From a virus, in the IMG/VR virus record IMGVR_UViG_3300048029_000089, positions 1-20,481 of that record: 20,481 nt of DNA. The stretch is one strand, 5' to 3'. Both the position numbers and the translations under genes were made by a program. Positions 16,101 to 20,481 of the stretch are shown here, one piece after another (the first letter of the stretch is position 1; each line of letters begins with the position of its first letter). The notes under the pieces are model-generated. The model did not search any database and had not been told where the DNA came from. It saw nothing but the letters and a program-made list of their open reading frames with translations.

Positions 16101-16400
16101 AGCGGAAGTGCTAGATACTGATACTAAGGATTGGGTATCTGTAATAAAGCTTGAGATAGACCCTACTGCAGTTGTACTAGAAACAGACGTTAATACCTGA
16201 CTGTCAACTACAGTAAGAGTTAAGCTACCTGTAGAACCTTGACTAGAAACAGACGTTAATACCTGACTGTCAACTACAGTAAGAGTTAAGCTACCTGTAG
16301 AACCTTGACTAGATACCCCTGACAAACTAATAGACGATGAGACTACTACAATCCCATCGTCTGATAGTGATGCTGATGCGAGAGGGTTGAAGCCTAGCAT
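13104..16400 (-). CDS. Giant Ser/Thr-rich repeat adhesin with concanavalin/LamG-like domain, 1098 aa
   Basis: The start MLGFNPLASASLSDDG resembles a short virion-attachment peptide. Residues about 25-410 are beta-strand repeats of about 22 residues of the form VSSxxxxGSLxLTVxDxQVLTS, well conserved near the N-terminus and degenerate later. Residues about 418-612 are a different, aromatic-rich domain (VDFNGVKYTSSTQYQDDG, FYFKV, WYKGRIFNAGQRVYAQIYD, FIVGDNNG) that looks like a concanavalin-A/LamG-type jelly roll and is probably the carbohydrate-binding part. Ser/Thr-rich repeats resume to about residue 1060, and the chain ends FKNSYDRARTVYVSRAA. An AGGG sequence lies about 9 bases before the ATG. 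Over a third of the repeat regions is Ser/Thr by eye. It is most likely a long fibre or adhesin. The length and repeat make-up also invite slippage and copy-number change. Confidence 0.93.
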   Translation of the reverse strand: MLGFNPLASASLSDDGIVVVSSSISLSGVSSQGSTGSLTLTVVDSQVLTSVSSQGSTGSLTLTVVDSQVLTSVSSTTAVGSISSFITDTQSLVSVSSTSALGTLSLTVTDSETLSSVSSSSQISSLGVQLEDAQVITSVSSSSQVGAIVTNIVIPLSSTSTASQVSSPQGTSEDLQLLNSVSSSSQIGTVSTSASEQGVLSGVSSGSSINSLSVTVTDLQVLTSTSSSVQVNSVTPRSGVDLTGNSSSVVVNSVSSNGTANETLSTLTSATQLGSIQIGPSEHIVAVSVALSVSSLTLSTSSNKFVTKVSSPVISGDISGSSSVDISSVSSTSVLSAVTKTASSNPTLAKVTSQTFIEVSSSASSNTNLPSTSASFSLSNNLDTEVVIIASTGSVNSPSQVSSVSGIETINADVLLDTTPNLYYSGIPSSVYAYSGSVDFNGVKYTSSTQYQDDGVGAEFYFKVASDYTGGTQYFFQADGDKTGWSYQRAYGTLSSTQNIRGYVRLGNQLGRNAAASVSVALPNSGTFSPNSWYKGRIFNAGQRVYAQIYDSSGSLLASNSQLMTISYGPYTTSSYQFFLDKFIVGDNNGSFGSAFTGQITDFSITGSSLSPVRSRVLNQRTTPTWSATNSFTNNATAADTLVFDSPFEESHKTSSGTSVSPLSFSVNSTIVTSSATSTGQTGNIDSFNVSSSIELDSSTGVTSLENISQTHSSNKSLTSVPLQINVEDVAPICDSTSFPLTTSSQGFVGTFTVNPSAGLPSATSSTVTANLSVSSSVTISSTTSVALIDNNVSSIGNGNADLVGTSSNSISTSVTQTHSSNKVLPSANSVFSVNDVSKSASSSRTVSGTGAQFSIEDIALLVKAFVSNTSSSTTVNNLVINLSVTLPTSTSASQISELIVDIDEIIPPALSVSSQVSVGQASVGISVPITSVSVSVSTNNLSGSSQEPLQGVVGSLQVGSLTTSHNSSVAISSVSTTSQVAPTLDINSIAVITGVSSTTAFSIEQAFTGEASPSGVSSSSVTGLLVINVVKVLPSASFAFNASDEVKGVINTSVQLSTLPLVTVSKGSLTLSTDGFNFEQFKNSYDRARTVYVSRAA
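14565..15149 (-). other. Concanavalin/LamG-like domain within the giant adhesin
   Basis: Codons for residues about 418-612. The composition switches sharply from Ser/Thr/Val repeats to aromatic, Gly- and Asp-rich strands. Features seen include EFYFKV, a GTQYFFQADGDKTGW stretch, NSWYKGRIFNAGQRVYAQIY and DKFIVGDNNGSFGSAFTG-QI. The GxIxDFxI ending (GQITDFSITG) is typical of laminin-G/concanavalin-like lectin domains. The boundaries are estimates, and the fold needs structural confirmation. Confidence 0.65.
16176..16307 (-). repeat. Perfect tandem duplication, 2 x 66 bp, in the giant adhesin gene
   Basis: Positions 16176-16241 and 16242-16307 are identical over all 66 bases, and a fragment of a third copy (6 bases) follows. 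Each copy is exactly 22 codons and encodes QGSTGSLTLTVVDSQVLTSV plus two serines, residues 32-53 and 54-75. Neighbouring 22-residue units are clearly related but diverged in DNA, so this copy looks recent. Confidence 0.95.
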
Positions 16401-16412
16401 TGTTTCGCCCTA

Positions 16413-18131
16413 TTAAGCATTAAATACATAAGCTCTGGATGTTGGTGAAGAACTAAACGAGGACGCGCCTATCGCTACTTGTCCTGAAGTCTCGTGCACA
16501 CTTACACCGTAACCAAAATTTGTATTAGCAACAGGTGTGGAAGCCGCAAGCACTTTTTTCTGCGACCAACTGGTTCCAGTTCTTTGAAAAATGACAGCTC
16601 GACCCTGATTACTAGAGTAAGAGTAATTTCCTACGGCAACAGTGTCACCATCAATAGAAAGCGATCTTCCATAAGTACCTGATGTATCAGTGGGGTTGGG
16701 TGTTAATGTGGCTTGAAAAGACCAACTGGTTCCAGACCTTGTCCACACCTCAACATTACCAGTAGTTCCGCTGCCGCTTGTGTAATAGCCGCAGCTTGCT
16801 ACTAAGGTGTCTCCGTTGATTTTTACCTGCTCACCCCATCCAGCGTTGGCTACCGCCGCATTATTAGAAGTGATTTTTTGCTGTAAGCTCCAAGAAGTTC
16901 CGCTTCTAGTGTAAACATATACAGCGCCGCCACTTGTTGAGCTATTGTTTCCAGTAGATCCAATAACTATTGTATCTCCATCAATATCTATATCGGTTAA
17001 ATAATCATTATTTATATTAGTAGGATTTATGCGTGCTTGCTCTGACCAGCTTGTACCTGATCTAACAAACACAAAAGCTTCACCAGCAGCGTTGATTGAA
17101 GAACCCGGTGGTTCACCCCAAGGCGACCCCAGAACTGCCGTGTCTCCGCTAATTGCACAAGATTCTCCTGCGCTGTCATAATTAGCAGCAGTGCTCGCTA
17201 TTAATTTTGCTTGCTGTGACCAAGTATTCCCAGATTTATGAAAAATATACCCAGCGCCAGCGTTTGTAGCATTGTTTGTATCTTCTTTAGCCGTGACTAA
17301 AAGATAATCTCCATCAACATCTACGTTAAAACCAAATTGATCCTGATTTGCCGTATCTGAACCTACTAAGACTTGACTTTGACTCCAAGTTGAACCTGAC
17401 TTTGTATAAACATATAAACGACCTTGATAATTGCCGCCCGCAGCATAAGCACCGACAAAAAGCTCATCATCCGTCAACACTAAATGCCTTCCATATTGAT
17501 CCCCTGCACCAGTAGATCCGCTGTCGCCAGATTGTAACATTTGAGTTTGGGAAAGGTTTGTCCAATCTGCGACAAACGACAGGCTAAACGCATTAGCGCT
17601 GGTAGCCTGATTGATGCCATCGCTGGCAGTAAAAGTCAGAGTAAAAGTAGCATCTTGGCTGGCGTGAGGTGTCACAGTGAATACGTTTGTATTGTTGCCA
17701 GTGCCTTGCGCTACGGTAGAACCGTTTAACGATCCGCTGGTAACGCTGTAGCCGTAGGTAAGCGGTACTTCCTCTGGATCAGCCGCTGTAATTGTAATCA
17801 CTGTAGCAGTCTGATCTGTAGCCAAAGTAAATGGAGTAGTATTACTACCAGCATCTTGAACAGAAGTGATGTTAGGGTTCGTGTTCACCAAGCTAACAGA
17901 GTACCAGCCAGAGCCATTATTAATATAAAAACGATTAGTGGCAGTCACATAAGCCATATCGCCAGCGCTGTTACCAGATAACGGTAATAGGTCAGCCGTA
18001 TCGTAGACTACAGCCCCCGCAGCCACAGTATCAAACGCAACGCCGCCAGAGCCAGTAGACTTAAGGAACTGACCGCTAGTACCATCGTCTAGGACGTTTG
18101 CGAGGGTGCTGAGATTTGATGCGTTGCTCAT
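16413..18131 (-). CDS. FG-GAP-like beta-propeller fibre protein, copy 2, 572 aa
   Basis: Residues 1-35 (SNASNLSTLANVLDDG, GQFLKSTGSGGVAFD) match a common phage fibre attachment module. Residues about 40-82 form a short beta segment ending NNGSGWYSVSLVN. Residues about 84-188 form an Ig/cadherin-like domain (SLNGSTVAQGTGNNTNVFTV, FTASDGINQATSA). From about 190 to the end I count seven blades, each with a DGDxxxVG-type strand: QYGRHLVL, QFGFNVDVDGDYLLV, CAISGDTAVLG, IDIDGDTIVIG, EQVKINGDTLVAS, SLSIDGDTVAVG, SVHETSGQVAIG. These alternate with YTRSGTSWS strands. The classical integrin calcium loop is not obvious. The neighbouring gene is a paralogue with the same layout. It is probably a receptor-binding appendage. 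An AAGG sequence precedes the ATG. Confidence 0.92.
   Translation of the reverse strand: MSNASNLSTLANVLDDGTSGQFLKSTGSGGVAFDTVAAGAVVYDTADLLPLSGNSAGDMAYVTATNRFYINNGSGWYSVSLVNTNPNITSVQDAGSNTTPFTLATDQTATVITITAADPEEVPLTYGYSVTSGSLNGSTVAQGTGNNTNVFTVTPHASQDATFTLTFTASDGINQATSANAFSLSFVADWTNLSQTQMLQSGDSGSTGAGDQYGRHLVLTDDELFVGAYAAGGNYQGRLYVYTKSGSTWSQSQVLVGSDTANQDQFGFNVDVDGDYLLVTAKEDTNNATNAGAGYIFHKSGNTWSQQAKLIASTAANYDSAGESCAISGDTAVLGSPWGEPPGSSINAAGEAFVFVRSGTSWSEQARINPTNINNDYLTDIDIDGDTIVIGSTGNNSSTSGGAVYVYTRSGTSWSLQQKITSNNAAVANAGWGEQVKINGDTLVASCGYYTSGSGTTGNVEVWTRSGTSWSFQATLTPNPTDTSGTYGRSLSIDGDTVAVGNYSYSSNQGRAVIFQRTGTSWSQKKVLAASTPVANTNFGYGVSVHETSGQVAIGASSFSSSPTSRAYVFNA
17818..17856 (-). repeat. 39-base patch shared with the paralogous propeller gene (partner 19549-19587)
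   Basis: Positions 17818-17856 match 19549-19587 at 38 of 39 bases, at the same relative place in the two propeller genes (offset 1731). The patch encodes the conserved AGSNTTPFTLAT segment. The flanks are noticeably less alike, which suggests a local conversion tract or strong conservation. Confidence 0.85.
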
Positions 18132-18140
18132 AGATTAACC

Positions 18141-19862
18141 TTAACTTGTTGTGTATACAAAGACAGAACCAGCGTCAGCTTGGTTATTTATGTGATCGAA
18201 GCCTGCCGCAACTGCAACTTGCTCACCATTAAAACTAGAAGCTAGTGTAGGATAACCAAAATAATCACCAGTAGTTGTGCCACTACCAGTAAGCACTTTT
18301 TTCTGTGTCCAACTTGCTCCTGACCCACTATAAACCCAAGCCCGACCTGTATTACTGTTGTACCCGTGCTGGCCGATTACAATCGTTTTATCATCACCAC
18401 CAAAATAACTTATAAAACTGTCATTAGCTATGACTGGAGTTATTGTTGCTTGGTGTGACCAAGTTGTACCTGATCTAGTGTATACAAAAATACCACCAAC
18501 ATTAGTATAACCACTTGGTGAATACCTGTTGGAACTAAAAATTAAAGTATCATTTTTAAGCACTAAGCCGCCAGAGCCTTGATAGAGGGCGCTAGAATCA
18601 GTTGTAGCGTGATTGATAGTTTGTTGTAGTGACCAAGTAGTTCCAGACCTAGTGTAAATATATATACCCCCACTATTTGTTATGCTATTTAAACTACCAT
18701 AGGGAGCAGAAACAGCTATTGTATCTCCATCAATAGCTACGTTAGAACTAAACGAGGACGCGCCACTGGGTGCAGTAATAGCTTGTTGTAGCGACCAAGT
18801 GTTTCCAGAGGAATTATACCAAATATAAACCTTACCGCCCCCAGTAAACTGCATTGCTCCCACAACAGCGGTTTGCCCACTTATTCCAACTGAGTGTCCA
18901 TATAACACGTTAAAAGTTGGGTCACTTTGAGTCAAACCCGCAACTCGTGTCCAACTGTTTCCTGAACGTGTGTAAATATGAGCAGCCCCTGCATCTGAGA
19001 CACCACCTACAGTTTCAGCCCTACCCCCTATTACCGCTGTAGAGTTTCCCGTAATGTCCATAGACCAACCAAAATTATCATTGCTTGTAATATTAGGTGG
19101 AATAAAATTTTGATTGTTTGTCCAAGTATTTCCACTTCTTGAATACGCCCAAACTCGACCAGTCCAATTTCCGCTTATGCGATCACCAGATGCACCAACA
19201 AGAAGGTAATTTCCGTCCTCTGAAAAAGCCATGCTTCTCCCAAAAATAGCATTTTGACTTGCCGTTCCAGCAGTTACCTGTTGAGTTTGTGATAAGGTGT
19301 TCCACTCAGGTAAAAACTCTAAAGTAAAAGATTGCGAAGCGCTGGTTGCTGTGTTTATCCCATCAGTTGCTGTAAAAGTTAGGCTAAATGTTGCTGCGTT
19401 TGAAGCGTGAGGAGTAACAGTAAATACATTATTATTTTGACTTACCGTTGAGCCATTTAATGCCCCTGACGAAACAGAGTAATTATAAGTTAAAGCATCT
19501 CCTTCAGCGTCAGTAGCTGTAACGGTAACAACCGTAGATGTACCGTTAGTAGCCAAGGTAAATGGAGTAGTATTACTACCAGCATCTGCAATAGATGAAA
19601 TAGTCGGCGTTTGATTGATCAACGCCACAGAATACCAGCCAGCACCGTTAAATACATACAGCCTGTTGTTAGCACCTACAAAAGCAGCATCACCGTTTGA
19701 ATTTCCAGAGCTAGGTAAATCACTAACGTTGGCGTAATACGTTACTCCACCACCAGCATCAGTAAAAGTTGCAACTCCGCTGCCCTGCGAAGTCAGAACT
19801 TGCCCAGAGGTAGCATTGGTTATGGCTGTAGCTATGTTGCCAAGATTGCGGTTGTTACTCAT
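18141..19862 (-). CDS. FG-GAP-like beta-propeller fibre protein, copy 1, 573 aa
   Basis: The layout mirrors the downstream paralogue. An attachment module covers residues 1-35 (SNNRNLGNIATAITNATSGQ, VLTSQGSG), and a beta segment ends FNGAGWYSVALIN near residue 83. An Ig/cadherin-like domain covers about 84-184 (VVTVTATDAEGDALTYNYSV, FTATDGINTATSA), and a propeller of about seven blades runs from 190 to the end. The blade strands read FGRSMAFSEDGNYLLVG, FGWSMDITGNSTAVIG, YGHSVGISGQTAVVG, SSNVAIDGDTIAVSAP, GLVLKNDTLIFSS, GGDDKTIVIGQ and SSFNGEQVAVAAG. YTRSGTTWSLQQTI-type strands lie between them. The attachment and Ig-like parts are more alike between the two copies than the propellers, as expected for receptor-contacting tips under selection. 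The ATG overlaps the previous stop by one base, with GAGGA about 8 bases before it. Confidence 0.92.
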   Translation of the reverse strand: MSNNRNLGNIATAITNATSGQVLTSQGSGVATFTDAGGGVTYYANVSDLPSSGNSNGDAAFVGANNRLYVFNGAGWYSVALINQTPTISSIADAGSNTTPFTLATNGTSTVVTVTATDAEGDALTYNYSVSSGALNGSTVSQNNNVFTVTPHASNAATFSLTFTATDGINTATSASQSFTLEFLPEWNTLSQTQQVTAGTASQNAIFGRSMAFSEDGNYLLVGASGDRISGNWTGRVWAYSRSGNTWTNNQNFIPPNITSNDNFGWSMDITGNSTAVIGGRAETVGGVSDAGAAHIYTRSGNSWTRVAGLTQSDPTFNVLYGHSVGISGQTAVVGAMQFTGGGKVYIWYNSSGNTWSLQQAITAPSGASSFSSNVAIDGDTIAVSAPYGSLNSITNSGGIYIYTRSGTTWSLQQTINHATTDSSALYQGSGGLVLKNDTLIFSSNRYSPSGYTNVGGIFVYTRSGTTWSHQATITPVIANDSFISYFGGDDKTIVIGQHGYNSNTGRAWVYSGSGASWTQKKVLTGSGTTTGDYFGYPTLASSFNGEQVAVAAGFDHINNQADAGSVFVYTTS

Positions 19863-20481
19863 TACGAAATCCTCGTTATTTTAGCATAACCTTGGTATTG
19901 AGAGCTGCTCATATAATCAGTGGCTTGAAAAGTAGTGGTGGCTGGGGCAAGGGAAAAACCAGTGAAGCTTACATACTTAGTATGGCCGGTGTTAATAAAC
20001 CCGCCCGCCGAACAAGATGGCCCATCGAAACTTTGACCAGTAGTAAACCCGCCAGACGCATTGCCCGATTCATCTGAACCACCAGAACCACCGCCAAAGC
20101 CACCTTTCCCTGCAGTACTATTACTTCGATCCCCGCCAGCTAATCCATTAATCCACATTGCACCCATCGAAGAACTCTTATTTGAATTGTTACTGTGAGT
20201 TCCAAAAAAAGCTCCTCCTAGCACTGTATTCACCCCACCGGAGCTTCCATCAAGAGTACCTTGTCTAGAGTGACCATATTGCTGGGCAAAGTTCGATACC
20301 TGAGTGGCTGATACAGGATCAGTGCAAAGCCCTGTGTAAGACACGTTTCCAGTTGTACTAGAGGCAGCTATAGTTCTACTTGTAGCAGTTGTTGAGGGAT
20401 TGGCCCCACCCCCGTCAGATGTACCCCCTGCGGCACCCGCTGCAACAACTAAAGGTATTGCGGCTGGATATGAGGCTGAGG
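19862..20481 (-). CDS. Glycine-rich fibre protein, C-terminal part (5' end beyond right edge)
   Basis: The frame is open from the right edge to the stop at 19862, at least 205 residues. The GTG at 20344 is an internal valine codon: the frame continues upstream without a stop through YPAAIPLVVAAGAAGGTSDG. The visible part resembles the Gly-rich domain of bacterial and phage ALK/LTK-like proteins: GGFGGGSGGSDESG, then GGFTTGQSF, then a Cys-containing GPSCSAGGFINTG, and a closing strand GYAKITRIS. Such domains usually end with a GxxxITRI-type strand, so the C-terminus is probably complete. The stop overlaps the ATG of the first propeller gene by one base. It is probably a receptor-binding fibre component; its full architecture cannot be seen here. 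Confidence 0.88.
   Translation of the reverse strand, partial: SASYPAAIPLVVAAGAAGGTSDGGGANPSTTATSRTIAASSTTGNVSYTGLCTDPVSATQVSNFAQQYGHSRQGTLDGSSGGVNTVLGGAFFGTHSNNSNKSSSMGAMWINGLAGGDRSNSTAGKGGFGGGSGGSDESGNASGGFTTGQSFDGPSCSAGGFINTGHTKYVSFTGFSLAPATTTFQATDYMSSSQYQGYAKITRIS

Noticed and set aside
16176-16307. The repeats as a possible CRISPR array or replication origin iteron
   Set aside because: They are in-frame coding repeats of 22 codons without spacers and continue as protein-level repeats.
16413-19862. Possible diversity-generating retroelement acting on the paired fibre genes
   Set aside because: No reverse transcriptase, template repeat or adenine-biased variable region was seen. The differences are spread along the propellers rather than confined to a short 3' region.
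20342-20344. GTG as the start of the Gly-rich right-edge gene
   Set aside because: The frame stays open to the window edge with fibre-like sequence upstream, and no ribosome-binding sequence stands out before the GTG.

Overview
The window is a stretch of tailed-phage (Caudoviricetes) virion genes. It most likely comes from a lytic marine podovirus-like phage of an alphaproteobacterium. This rests on T7-type adaptor and nozzle candidates lying next to each other, several fibre families typical of marine phages, a DUF6127-type membrane protein, a SleB-type hydrolase and fairly AT-rich DNA. The host is inferred, not proven. No integrase, repressor, tRNA, rRNA, CRISPR array, transposase, capsid, portal or terminase gene is visible.

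Every gene is on the minus strand, so the transcript reads from position 20481 down to 1. Genes abut with gaps of 12 bases or fewer, or overlap by one base (TAATG junctions). No promoter or terminator is evident. In transcription order:

(1) 20481-12988, adhesin cassette: a glycine-rich fibre protein cut by the right edge; two tandem paralogues, each with an N-terminal attachment region, an Ig/cadherin-like domain and a predicted seven-bladed FG-GAP-like propeller; a 1098-residue Ser/Thr-rich repeat protein with a concanavalin/LamG-like island; and a translationally coupled 38-residue ORF made of RTVxV motifs.

(2) 12976-10433, connector module: a small beta-sandwich fibre-tail adaptor candidate, a T7 gp11-like adaptor candidate and a gp12/P22 gp10-like nozzle candidate.

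(3) 10420-7863, second fibre module: a 594-residue fibre with no C-terminal S74 chaperone domain and a 253-residue polyglycine fibre-tip protein.

(4) 7863-1, ejection/lysis module: a DUF6127-like single-span membrane protein; a 702-residue Ala/Gln/Asn-rich helical virion protein; a SleB hydrolase with a peptidoglycan-binding tail; a small multi-span membrane protein (holin candidate); a 180-residue acidic protein; a 591-residue virion protein; and a long Ala/Lys-rich protein cut by the left edge.

A simple reading is that modules 1 and 3 build host-recognition appendages on the connector of module 2, while module 4 supplies proteins ejected with or guiding the DNA through the envelope, plus lysis. 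The most notable features are the large, repeat-driven adhesin cassette with signs of recent duplication and exchange, and the RTVxV micro-ORF that echoes the C-terminus of the gene it is coupled to.
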